Shown here in pieces: positions 21,176-31,900 of a DNA stretch of 64,000 nucleotides. The position numbers were made by a program, and so were the translations under genes. Each line of letters begins with the position of its first letter. Within the stretch, counting starts at the first letter, position 1. The DNA lies in the NCBI GenBank assembly GCA_022496185.1, contig WTXG01000104.1, forward strand, positions 62,001-126,000. Reading direction: 5' to 3'. Below the pieces are notes generated by a model. It was given only the letters and a program-made list of their open reading frames with translations, searched no databases and was not told the DNA's origin. Origin of the DNA: Multifurca ochricompacta. Its lineage: Eukaryota > Basidiomycota > Agaricomycetes > Russulales > Russulaceae.

Positions 21176-21659
21176 GCCCAAGAGGTCAAATCTAAAGTCC
21201 TACTAACTGTCTACAGCATCTTATATACTGTATCAGAGGTCTAGATTGTAGCTAATCTGGGTACAGTCTGGGTCAGGTCCTTATCAGCAAATGGCAGAGA
21301 AGCTGCCATGAGTCAGGTCCAAGATGGGAATAAGTCCCATCAGAGTAGGGGTCTGGTATGGGAACAATACCACAAGGTCGGTGTGGGAGCAACAGGCTCC
21401 ACAGGAATCAGGGCAAATGTGAGACAATAAGTCCAACAAAGGATAGAGTGGTGTGGGAGTATTCCCACAGGAGTCAGAGAAGCAAATGATAAGCCAGATG
21501 GGCCATGTGATCAGAAAGGGGTAAATGATCAGATAAAGATGCTGTGATTAAAGTCAAAGATCACATGGTCCAGGGTCACATGGTCAAGGGTCACATGGTC
21601 AGGGATCACATGGCCAGGGGTCACCTGACTGGCAGAGGGTCAATACAAGCCAAGGTCAG

Positions 21660-22234
21660 TGTTACGTCCAGTGTGGGACGTTCCACACGACTTGTGTGAC
21701 AGTGTGATACAGGAGTTCGGATAAGAAACCAATAAGGTCCCTTGGAGTGAAGTGTGACGAGTCAAAGTCAAAGAGGCTGTACTCTAAGACGATGGTGAGC
21801 GGAAAGTGCCAGAAGCACTTGAGACAGACAGATGTTTCAAGAGGACAAGTCCAGAAGACTAGCACTGATGTATTCAATAAGTTGAGTCTAAGGTCTACCG
21901 GGTAGCTATAGCGGACTTATATACGTAAGGTAGTGGGCATCTACGAGATAAGGATACGGAGTCAAGTGGGCCCGAATATCTGAAAGCGGAGGGCGTAAAG
22001 CCTGGCTTCTACTGATAGGGGATTAAGTAAATGTCCGATCATATGATAAGGAGATAAGCGATAAGCGAAAAAGCAAGTAGGTAAACATGGACAAGCAAAC
22101 GAGTCACAGGGATGGACGAAGGGCATGTGACGGATCCCACGATGGAGACGTGATCTGGAAGTGAAGTGTGGGCGGCAAGGAGGGGTTATCGTTGGGCAAG
22201 AAAAAGAATATGGGAAGCGATGGGGTTCGTAACA
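21660..22234 (-). repeat. Solo LTR, GYP5 family (575 bp)
   Basis: TGTTACGTCCAGTG...GGGTTCGTAACA with TSD GTCAG at 21655-21659 and 22235-22239. Matches the GYP5 LTR at 62895-63473 and solos at 26513 and 47595. Confidence 0.92.
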
Positions 22235-22834
22235 GTCAGAGATTAGATTGGCAGGGACAGTGTCAGAGATCCTGTGGGTGTCAAGCACAGGGACAGGGGT
22301 ACTGGCCAAGGCATAAGCCAAGGCAACAAGGAAGGGTGGTGTACATCCAACAGTGTAGCAGCAGAACTACTGGCAGGTTAGGTGTAAATGGCAGCAAAGG
22401 GGGTTGGTCCTATGAGCAGCAGGTCACAGGTCTCAGGGTAAGGTCCTGGGCACACAGGCCACAGGCATCAGGGATCAGGGGCCAAAGAGGGCAGGAGACA
22501 GTGGTTTGGTGAAGGGGAAAGGTCAAGGGTGGTGTAAGGGAGCTGGTTCGGTGTGAGGAAGGGAAAAGAGTGGGGTTGTAACAGTCAAGGTGGGCCAGGT
22601 GAGAATATATGTAGATGGATCCGGTAGAGTTGCGATTCTGGTGGGAAAATATGTAAGAGTTCTGATGTAAAGTACAAGTCACAGATAAGTGAGAAGTTGA
22701 GTCATAGATAAGGAACAAACAAGTACAATGTCAGTCACAACACAATCAACTAGGGACAAGCACGACCAAACAGCAAGTCATGTGAAAAGAAAGAGGAAAC
22801 AAGATGACATAGCAGGGTTTGTAACATTACCCCC

Positions 22835-23375
22835 TCTCTAAGTCCTAGCAGAGCCAGCTAGATCGGCATACCATTGTCATCCTGGACCAAGGAGAGGTAG
22901 TCATCGGCTACAGCATAGTGGTCCGCATCATAGTTCTCCTTTTCTTTGTCTGCAGGGCAAACGTGTGTTCATAGAAAACCGTAGGGCCCTTGTCTCCCAC
23001 AGTGAAAGCAGCCATCATAAACATGACAGTCGATCTCTTGATGGCCAGCATTGTGAGAGAGACATTTGCCACACCACCCTGATGGGTTCTGGATGGTGGG
23101 AGCCTGCATGAGTCATCAAAATAGGCATTGGCAACTCCAGTGCGAGGTGCTCTGGCAATGTCGACATCATTTCTTGGCCATGGGACAACACCAGCTAAGG
23201 TGGTACTTGCTGTTACAGCGCCAGCAAAGCTTACTGTTGGGGTTTTCATGGAGGCGTGGCATTTCAAAACAGTGGGGATTAAGCTGGGGTGCAAGGTTGA
23301 GACAGCGACAGGGAAGGGGCTGAGCGAAAATATCAGCGTACCATTCAGATATGATCTGGTAGGCCTCTCCTTGTT
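22835..23375 (-). pseudogene. GYP1 C-terminal zinc-knuckle array
   Basis: Minus-strand frames recover PRLHENPNSKLCWRCNSKYHLSWCCP then further C-x2-C pairs in the pattern seen intact in GYP5 (63505-63945) and decayed in GYP3 (53415-53880). It lies between the post-chromodomain region and the purine tract GAGAGGGGGTAA next to the LTR. Frame changes show decay. Possible role: nucleic-acid binding by the C-terminal part of pol. Confidence 0.7.
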
Positions 23376-23380
23376 CTAAT

Positions 23381-23602
23381 TGTTGGCCCACATGCACTCC
23401 AGCAAAGGGACCTTAAGTAAGACCCTAACCCACGCTCTAGAAAAGGAATGGCCACGTTGGGGATTGAACCCAAGACCTCTGGACAATCCGGGTCCGGTGC
23501 TCTAACCACTGAGCTACACGGCCTGGGTTCTACATGGAGCATAACCTTATATACCAAGGTCATGTGAGAGTTGCATTGTGTGGCACTACACTTGTGTCAA
23601 CA
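23381..23602 (-). mobile_element. Miniature solo LTR (222 bp) containing a tRNA-like Pol III unit
   Basis: Ends TGTTGG...GTCAACA with a perfect 5-bp duplication CTAAT at 23376-23380 and 23603-23607. The empty site is preserved in GYP3 near 53881. Minus strand has TATATAAGG upstream, then the tRNA-like unit, then TTTT. The form fits a TRIM-type (very small LTR) element reduced to a solo LTR. Confidence 0.85.
23449..23523 (-). tRNA. tRNA-like unit inside the miniature LTR
   Basis: 75 nt on the minus strand: acceptor GGCCGTG pairs with CGTGGCC at all 7 positions (two wobbles), D arm GCTCAGTGGTTAGAGC, anticodon stem GGAC/GTCC with loop CCGGATT, T arm TTGGG-TTCAATC-CCCAA, discriminator A, then TTTT 4 nt later. 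Boxes A and B are good. The loop has C at the usual U33 position and would read GGA. A serine tRNA should have a long variable arm, absent here, so this is more likely a tRNA-derived promoter than a working tRNA. Confidence 0.6.
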
Positions 23603-23607
23603 CTAAT

Positions 23608-26507
23608 CTCGCCCTGATGCTTGCCAGATGATGCTCTATGTCAAAAACCCCTCGGTTGATTTTTACCATTTGTTGCTCGTAGTCGCAATGCTGCATCTCC
23701 AAGTTGTCCCTGAGCACCTGAAACTTGCACAACCATGCAATCTCGGTGGTCAGTTGTGGCATGCATAAGTCCCAGAGCACCTCATTAATGGCAAAGGCAT
23801 GTGGGTCGTGGGCCGAAAGGTGTTGTAGATGTTCTGGCCCTAAGACATAGTGAAGCTGGTTGACAACCTTTTCCTCTAAGTACACTGGGGCTCCGTAGAC
23901 TGGCCCTCCTTTCTCCAGGCAGCTGGTGACATCCATACCTTCGTTGGTGTAATAAATATATTTGGCCACTTCCGTGGTGCTGTCATTTCTGGATGATGGG
24001 ATCATAAGCAGAAAGTAAAATTGTGAGTCAGGGTTGTTTGGGAAGAATGGGAATTCTGGGGCCTTGTCACCAAAATCGATGTTGATCAGGTCATTGGGAT
24101 GGGGGTGTTTGGGCAAATTGAAATCTTCGTTGATATCGGCGGCTCTGAGCCCTTCGGCCACTTCAGTGGGCACATCGTAGTTAACAGGAGATAGTGGGTG
24201 AGAAGGAGGATGCAAAGGAGAAAGTAAGGGAAACACATCAATGGCAGCAGAGGTGTGGACGTTGGATGGTGACATAGGTATTGTTCTGGTCAGCTGTGGG
24301 GGAGGGAGTTGTCCAACAGCACATATTCTGACTTGCTCTTTATCTGCCTCTGGATGGCGTCTATAGAAGTCTCTGATGAGCTTGGGCACAAAGACATCTG
24401 CAGCAGGCTCCCACGAGTTGTCGGCATCAGGGAATCCCTTCCATTTGAACAGATAGTGGAGCTTCCAATTACACCCTCAACCCTTCCATTTCATGTCAGC
24501 GATATGTTCCACCTCCCATTCCAGCTCTCCATCAACTAGGTCAGGGGGAGGTCTGGGGAAATTCTGCCCATGAATAGAAGTTTCTTTGTACAGTGTTAGA
24601 AGACCAGCATGGAAAACAGGGTGTATCTTCCAGGTGGCAGGTAACGTGAGCTTGTACATGATGTCCAAGAGCTTCTGTTCGATTGAAAAGGGGCCATGGC
24701 GTCTGGGAGCTAATTTCGCCGTTGGGTGTGATGTGTGGATGTTACGCCCTTCTAACCAGACTTGATCTCCGACTTGATAGAGCGTAAACTTAGTGGGCTT
24801 CTCAGCCAGGGTCCTTTGCACCTTCTGGAGGTTTCTATTGGCTGATTCTTGTATCTCCTCCCATTGGCTGATACACTGTGTTACAGATGGTACATTTGTA
24901 GGTTTGTCTGCCCACGTGGTGCAAGGGTCCCATCCCATAATAAGGGAGAAGGGGGTGGTTTTTGTCATTCCATTTGGCCAACTGTTATGTGCGAATTCAG
25001 CCGTCGCCAGCCATTCTGCCCAGTCATCTTGTCGTTCATTACACCAGAATCGAAGGTACTGTTCCAACCATTGATTTGTACACTCTGATTGACCATCCAT
25101 CTGAGGGTGATATGCTGTGGAAATGTTTTGTTGGATGTCAAGACGTTTGCAAAGGGCTCGAGTGAACATGGATGCGAATTGTGGGTCTCAGTCAGAGATA
25201 ATCTTTTGGGGAAGTCCATAGTGCCAATAGACATGGTTCAGGTAAAGTTTAGCAACTCCTTCTGCTGATATTGTCTCGTTGCAAGGGATGAAGAGTGCGG
25301 CTTTCAAATAATCATGGTCTGTGATGGTGAGTATTGAGTCATATCCCTGTGACTGTGGCAGTTTGACGATAAAGTCCATGGCAATCATTTGGAACGGAGC
25401 TGTTGTGATTGGTGTGATAGGTGAGGGTGCCGGTGGTTTTGGGTGTGTGTTTACTTTATTTGCCTGGCATTCAGCACATCCTTTGACATATGCTTCAACG
25501 TCCTTTTTCATGTTTGGCCACCAGTAGTCTTGTTTGGTAAGGGCATAGGTATTTGTGATCCCAGGATGTCCTGCTGAGGGAAGGTCATGGTGAAAATGGA
25601 TCACCCCCCTCTTAATGTTGTCACCACCAGTGACAACCAATCGATCACCGTCTTTCCACCAGAGGCCGTTTTTCAGTTTTATGTTATGCGGCTCTGCCCA
25701 AGATTTGCACAGTTCCTGATTCATATTCTGTGTCACTTGGGCCCATAGATCCATGTCATGGAGGCTGATGACAGCGGTCTTTGCAAAAACGTCTTCTGGT
25801 AAGACAACGATATTGTCATTGTCATTTTCTCCTTCGTCCCTGCCAGTTGGTCTGGACAAGGCATCGGCTTATGCATTACAGGCCCCAGGTAGGTGCTTGA
25901 GCATAAAGTTGTACTCTTCAAGCTCCAACACTTTGCGTGCTACTCATCGACTAATTTTATGAGGTTCTCGCCAGTAGAGAAGGTTGGAGTGGTCTGTATA
26001 GATGATGGTTTTGTGTGGGGATCCAGCCAGATATGGTCACCAGTGTCGTAAGGCTTTTACAATAGCTAGTAATTCCCTGTCCCAAATATCATAATTTCTT
26101 TCTGCCAATGAGAATGTTTCTGAGTAGAATGCAACTGGATGAAGGATCCCTCTGGTATCTCTCTGTGACAAGACTGCCCTGTTGGCATACATGGAGGTGT
26201 CAACTTCTAGTTCAAAGGGTTTCACTAGGTTGGGTTGTATAAGAACCAGTTCGGAACTGATAATCGCTTTTATCTGGTCGAATGCCCTCTGCTGTGGTTC
26301 ATCCCAGTGCCATGGTGTATCCTTCTTCAAGAGATCATTAAGTGGTTGGGCAATGGCCAAAAATCCTTTGATGAAGCATTGGTAGAAATTACAGAAGCCG
26401 ATGAATGATCTGACATCCTTGGTACACTGAGGGATGGACCAGTCTTGAATGCCTTGTACTTTTACAGGGTCCATGCGTACTTGCCCCCCTTCTAGGATGA
26501 CACCTAG
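23608..26507 (-). pseudogene. GYP1 pol 3' half: RNase H, integrase, chromodomain, extension
   Basis: From right: RT/RNase H end (GFCNFYQCFIKGF, VDTSMYANRAVLSQ, YDIWDRELLAIVKAL) at 26037-26474; integrase zinc region (HHDLPSAGHPGI...CAECQAN) and core (MDFIVKLPQSQGYDSILTIT, ISTAYHPQMDGQSE) at 24980-25859; GPF/Y-like HGPFSIEQKL and a chromodomain ([28 protein letters not shown]) at about 24390-24560; then a ~260-residue conserved extension ([18 protein letters not shown] onward, 23608-24389) without a known domain. Stops at several points. Confidence 0.88.
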
Positions 26508-26512
26508 ATATT

Positions 26513-27100
26513 TGTTACGTCCGGTGTGAGACGTTCCGCACGACTTGTGCGACGGCTTCGTCGTGTATTCAGATAAGAGGCCAATAGGACCTCTTGGAGT
26601 TTTGGGTGAAAGAGTCTAAGTCAAAGGGGCCAATCCCTAATGACGAAGTTGAGCAGAAAGTGCCAAAAGCACTGAGACAATCGAGTCAAAGAGGTTCAAA
26701 GGAGAGTCCAGAAGACAAACACCGATGTATTCAATAAGTCGAGTCTGAGGTCTACAATGTAGTTACAGCGGACTTATATACGTAATCGAATGGGCGTCTA
26801 TAGATAAGATATCGGAGTCAAAGTGGGCCCAAATATACGAAAGCGGACGGCGTAAAGTCGAGCTTCTGATAGGGAATTAAGTAAGTGTCCGGTCATAACG
26901 ATAAGGGATAAGAGATAGAAGATAAGAGTCCAAACATAGGTACAGTGGCATAAACAAAGGCAAATACGGTCACGGGGAAGGGAGCAGGGCATGTGAAGGA
27001 TCCCACGATGGAGACGTGATCTGATAGTGTAAGGTAGGTGGCAAGGAGGGGTCATCGTTCGGTAGGAAGAAGAAAGTCGGAAGAGACGGGGTTCGTAACA
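26513..27100 (-). repeat. Solo LTR, GYP5 family (588 bp), in GYP1 RT
   Basis: TGTTACGTCCGGTGTG...GGGTTCGTAACA with TSD ATATT at 26508-26512 and 27101-27105. It splits the RT sequence between LGVILEG and TVKNCQIL-type motifs. Confidence 0.93.
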
Positions 27101-27105
27101 ATATT

Positions 27106-28064
27106 TGACAGTTTTTTGCTTGAAGGAGCATTTGGCGGGTTTCAAATAAAGGTCGTGTGCCACTAGGATTTTCAGTACTTCGTGAACTCAGGTTCAGTGA
27201 TGATGGATGTCATCTTTGGTGGCCACTAGGATATCATCCATGTAGACAACTACTTCTTCAGTAAGGATCAGATCTCGAAAAATGTGATTCATCATGGACT
27301 GGAAGGTTGCTGGTGAATTTGTCAGTCCAAAGAACATGACATTGGGTTCGAAAAGTCCCTGATTGGTCTTAAAAGTGGCTTTGGGTTGGTTGCCTTCTCG
27401 AATACAGATGTTATTGTAACCCCAGCAAATGTCCATCTTTGAGAACAGGGCTTTGTCGCACATTTTATTGATAATTTCCGAGATCAGAGGAAGTGGGTAG
27501 TTGTTTTTCACTGTAAGTTCATTAATCTGTCTGTAGTCCTGTACTGGTCGCAGTTTCCTGTCCTTCTTTTTAATGAAAAAGAAGGGTGAAGCATAGGGTG
27601 AATTGGAGGGTCATATATATCCCTTTGCCAGGTGTTCCTCCAGGAAGGTGGAGAGCGCCTCCTTCTCTGGTTGAGACAGCAGGTAGATCTTACAGTCCAC
27701 TGACTGTGGGGCATCTGGAATGAAATCAATAGCATGATCCCAGGGTCGAGAGGGGGGGAAGCATTGCAATTCCTCCTCCGAGAAGACTTTCCAATGTTGG
27801 TGGTATTCCACAGGGACTGCTTCTTCAAACATCTTTTCTGGGTTCTTTTGTGCCTCCGCCTGGGCCAATTCCGATGCCTTCGTAACATAGCAATACACCT
27901 GATTGACAGGTTCCATGTCACTCCAGGTGACAGCCGATCCCATGATGATAGCATGGGTGAGAGGGTGTTGCACAGCATAGTTGTATCCCAAAGATGTGAT
28001 AAGGACCAGGTAAAAATCTTTGTCCATTGTTGCTTCCGCCCAGTTGATCTTGGGCTTGAATGCT
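27106..28064 (-). pseudogene. GYP1 reverse transcriptase core
   Basis: 27194-27511 reads [39 protein letters not shown] and catalytic VVYMDDILVATKD. Upstream 27611-28027 contains FSEEELQCFPPSRPWDHAID and KEALSTFLEEHLAKGYI, the usual region between protease and RT. One stop and one frame change separate the two. Confidence 0.9.
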
Positions 28065-28146
28065 GCTAATGTTACAACCCCACTCTTTTCCCTTCCTCAC
28101 ACTGAGCCAGCTCCCTTACACCACCCTTGACCTTTCCCCTTCACTA

Positions 28147-28554
28147 TGTTGAGACGGACCCAAAGCCACCGGATCAACCCGAGTGGCATTACCGCCATGC
28201 ACGCTTGTGGCGTGCTTTGACTGATTGATAAAGGACAATCCACAAACGCTCTTTATTCTCTCTTGTGACTGTAGGACAATGGACTTAGATAGTATTGTTC
28301 TACAAACTAGGATTACACTCTCTTTTAGTATTTAAGGACATCCCTTCGTGTAGTTGTCACTTCAGTTTTAACCAACTAAACTGAAGTGAGTATTACTTAT
28401 CTTATCTCTTACCTTACTTAGTTAACGCGTTACATCACACAGTTATCGCTACTAAACTAGGTAAACATAATATTATTAGTTTTAACCAACTAAACTGAAT
28501 TATCGCTACTAAACTAGGTAGCGCTTATCTAACTCGCTGCTGCTCAAATCGACA
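28147..28554 (+). repeat. COP3 5' LTR
   Basis: TGTTGAGACGG...AAATCGACA, 408 bp. TATTTAAGG at 28329, predicted start 37 nt downstream at 28366. Identical to the 3' LTR at 33015-33422. Confidence 0.97.
28358..28517 (+). promoter_or_regulatory. COP3 LTR start region: hairpin, GT-AG segment and intron-less copy
   Basis: e1 TTTTAACCAACTAAACTGAA (28366-28385); GT-AG segment 28386-28442 (57 nt, GTGAGT...CACACAG, branch-like GTTAAC); e2 TTATCGCTACTAAACTAG (28443-28460); 19-nt linker 28461-28479; then e1 (28480-28499) joined directly to e2 (28500-28517), both exact. Hairpin CACTTCAGTTT/AAACTGAAGTG (28358-28368, 28378-28388) has its 5' arm upstream of e1 and its 3' arm over the e1/GT donor. The same layout occurs at 33226-33385. 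Confidence 0.9.
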
Positions 28555-28569
28555 GGTTATGGGCCCTGG
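28555..28569 (+). promoter_or_regulatory. COP3 primer binding site (half tRNA-iMet)
   Basis: GGTTATGGGCCCTGG abuts the LTR and is complementary to the initiator tRNA-Met anticodon arm, as in copia. Confidence 0.9.
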
Positions 28570-28943
28570 CCGTATCTAATCTAATCCAGAAGAAGATCCA
28601 CCCAAGATTACACAAGCTCCCTTCCCCTATACACGCACTGTTTTTCTCTCACTCAAAAGGCGAGCCTCTGTTCCATGTCTATCACGATCTCATCTCCCCA
28701 GTCCCTGGAACTGGTGGACTGATGTAGACTGGGCCCCTAATCAGGGCTTCCCACGAGCCGTGCGATGGAGCGTGGCGACGCTGAAGCACGTGTGAGTACT
28801 CTCTCGGGCCCTTTGACGGACCGAGAGGCTGGATCCTTAGTGGATTCAGGGCGCACAGTTGATACATCAGAGATCGATCGGATCTTCACTATCTGGGTCT
28901 AACTGCTCCGCTCACCCAGATTGGCAAATTACTAAGCAGCACT
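28570..28943 (+). other. COP3 leader
   Basis: Untranslated region between primer site and gag-pol ATG. No repeat or competing long frame. The ATG at 28944 is preceded by GCAGCACT. Confidence 0.7.
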
Positions 28944-31900
28944 ATGGCCCCCTCTTTTTCCTTTCCCCCTTCTGCCGCGATCGAGGTCCTTGACGGATCT
29001 AACTGGTCCACTTGGTCATCACGCATGATGGCCCTGTTCCGAATGAACGGCGTCCGAGATCATCTAACCGAAGACAAGCCCAGCACACCCTCAGCCGACT
29101 GGAACACCTTAGAAGGTGTTCTCCAAGGCATTCTTGAACTTTACACTCAGAAGGATGTCTGGCAGACCGTCTCGGACGACAAATTATATGCCACCTGCAA
29201 GGACAAGTGGGACCAGCTCAAGAAAGTATACGGAGGCGTCAGATCCATGTCCGCGTTCAACACATGGGTCGCGCTCACTAGCACAGCGCTCGACGACTCG
29301 TCTCCAATGCTTCCTCAGTTGCAGAAGTTAAACGATGCACGCGTTACTCTCAAAAATAATGAGATGGAGATTTCAGATCTCCAATTTTGCTTCATCCTCA
29401 TCAAGGCGCTGCCGGACTCATACTCGGCGGTCGCGTCTACCATCTTAGCTACCGGAGCACCGGTGGACCTTTCCCCACTAACCATACAAGAGCGAATCAT
29501 AAATGAGGAAGGTCGACGGTCCGGTTCCTCCGCCGCACTCAACAAGTCCGCGCCCGTCAAAAAGCCTGATAACAAAGACAAGAAGGCTACAAAATGCTTC
29601 TACTGTCAGAAAAAGGGGCATCGGATTTCCGAGTGCAGGAAGAAAAAGAAGGATGAGGAGGACAAAAAGGCAGCAGAGTCCGGGCAAAACAAGGCAGTTA
29701 ACGCACATCTAGCCACAACATCGGCATCTATTGTAGAAGTTACCGATGACACTAATGATATCCGCGTTTCTTTGTATGCTGCCGCCCGATCTCGCTGGAT
29801 GATGGACTCCGGCGCAACGCATCACATAACCCCGCACCGATCTGACTTCACAGAGTATGCACCCATGAACGGGACTGTCCGCCTAGGCGACAACTCCAAC
29901 GTCAAACAAATCGGTGTCGGGAAGGTGGTCTTCAAAACCACTCTTGGGAGTCGAGATTCTGAGGTTACCCTGAATAACGTTCTTCACATTCCAGATGTTC
30001 GGACGCGCTTCATCTCTACGCGCGCTCTTGCACAAAGGGGTGCTCAGATCTCATTCACTGATAAGTTTTTCACTATCACGGTACAAAACCGGAAAATCGC
30101 GCAAGGGTACCTGGAGGACAACCTCTATTGGCTGGATGCCTCCATCTCCGCCCTTCACGCGCACACGCACACGCACACGTCTCATCCTATCGACCTTTGG
30201 CATCGCCGTATGGGGCACATGTCTTACAACGCCCTCAAACGGTATCATTCTTCCGTAAAAGGAATCTCGCTTGATGCTTCGATCGTCTCCGACCAGTCGC
30301 CATGTTCCGGGTGTGAATTTGGGAAACAGTCGCGGCTACCCTTTTCGGTCTCTCACAAGCGCTCGGATCGGCGTCTACAAATCGTTCACAGCGATCTAGC
30401 CGGCCCGATGCAGAAACAGTCTCTCCAAGGCGCGCTTTACATCGCAACGTTTGTCGATGACTATTCCAGACATGGGGTAGTGTACTTTCTCCGAAGCAAA
30501 GATCAGCTTGCCGCCGCGTTCAAAAAGTTCCTCTCCTGGGCTGAGACCCAGACGACTGAGAAACTGCTTACGCTGCATTCTGACCGCGGGGGGGAGTTCT
30601 TATCAGGCGCCGTGAGAACTGTACTGGACCAAAAGGGGATCGAACATAAGCTAACGATGCCAGGTTCGCCGCAACAAAACGGCATAGCTGAGCGATGGAA
30701 TCGGACCATCATGGACAAAGCGCGGGCGATGCTACATGGCGCCGGCTTGTCCCTCGGCTTCTGGGAGCTGGCAGTGGATACTGCCGTTCACACTTACAAT
30801 AGGACTCCCAGCAGAACGATAGGTTGGCGCACGCCGCATGAGCTCTGGAGTGGTGGTCACGCTCCGGATGTCTCATATTTCCGAGTCTTTGGCTGTAAGG
30901 CATATGTACACGTGCCTGAGAACAAGCGTAAGAAGCTCGATCCGCGATCGGTCGAGATGACGCTTGTAGGGTATGAGCCGGGTTCTAAGGGTTACCGGTT
31001 CTGGAATCGACATACCCAATCAATAGCTCTGTCACGCGATGTAGCGTTCGACGAGAGTTCCTTTCCTTTTCGGGAGAGCAGCCAGCCGTCTGCCTCGCCC
31101 GCACAACCCCCGGTCCTTGAAGGACCACTGGCCGTCACTGTCCCCACGTCCTCCGCTATCCCAGCAATCGCTTCCGGAGTGGCCGCTCCGCCAAGGACGC
31201 CATCTCCACCAGCTACCCCACAACGCCTTTCAGGTCCTGAACCCGAAGTCTTAGACGCTTCCCCCACTTATGCACCCACTTCCCGTATTCTCCAGTCCCG
31301 ACGTCGCGCAGACTCCACCTCGGAGGATCTCCCGCGGCTGCGGCCAAACCCTCGGCGAAACCCTCGTTACTACAACGAGGACAATGCCGCACTTGATGCA
31401 AACGGGAGACTGGGTCACACGGCACTTCTCGCAGCTGCCGCTTATCACGATCCGTTGACTTTTCGGGAGGCTATGAACTCGGAGTTCGCCGATGAATGGC
31501 AAGATGCCTGTCAATATGAGATCGACGCGCTTGCCAAGAACGGCACCTGGACCTTGGTCGATTTACCCGCGGGCCGGAAACCCGTCAAATCTAAATGGGT
31601 ATTCAAGCGCAAAGCCGATGGACGCTTTCGCGCGCGTTTGGTAGCTAAGGGATTTACGCAGATACAGGGGATTGATTACGATGAAACCTTCTCACCAGTT
31701 GCCCGGTTTGAGTCGTTGAGACTCTTGCTAGCGTTGGCCGCGCTAGAGGATTGGGAGATCCATCAAATGGACGTCAAGTCGGCGTTCCTTAACGGGTTAC
31801 TGGATGAAGAGATCTATATGGAGCAACCACAAGGTTTCATCAGCTCCGGCCAGGAGAACAAGGTTTGTCTCCTCAAAAAGGCAATTTACGGCCTCAAGCA

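Larger units (their letters stand above)
20115..22583 (-). repeat. Solo LTR, family G copy 1, with two LTRs nested in it
   Basis: TGTAATGCTC...GGGTTGTAACA with TSD GTCAA at 20110-20114 and 22584-22588. Net about 1.3 kb. Same family as 28070-34589 and 51506-52736 (reverse orientation). Carries a run of CACATGGTC/CACATGGCC motifs at 21548-21625. Minus-strand frames of about 100 codons inside it recur in other copies but show no known domain. Confidence 0.88.
19759..22826 (-). repeat. GYP1 3' LTR, split by a solo LTR
   Basis: Own sequence is 19759-20114 and 22589-22826. The rest is the G-type solo LTR with TSD GTCAA. Contains TATATAAGG on the minus strand near 20030. Differences from 37701-38294 (for example TTACACC versus TTATGCC, GGCGTT versus GGCATT) are CpG-type. 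Confidence 0.9.

Noticed and set aside
28366..28517. The e1e2 repeat as an ordinary tandem duplication or a TSD of an insertion
   Set aside because: The second copy lacks precisely a GT...AG segment in four families with unrelated unit sequences; a plain duplication or TSD would not do this repeatedly.
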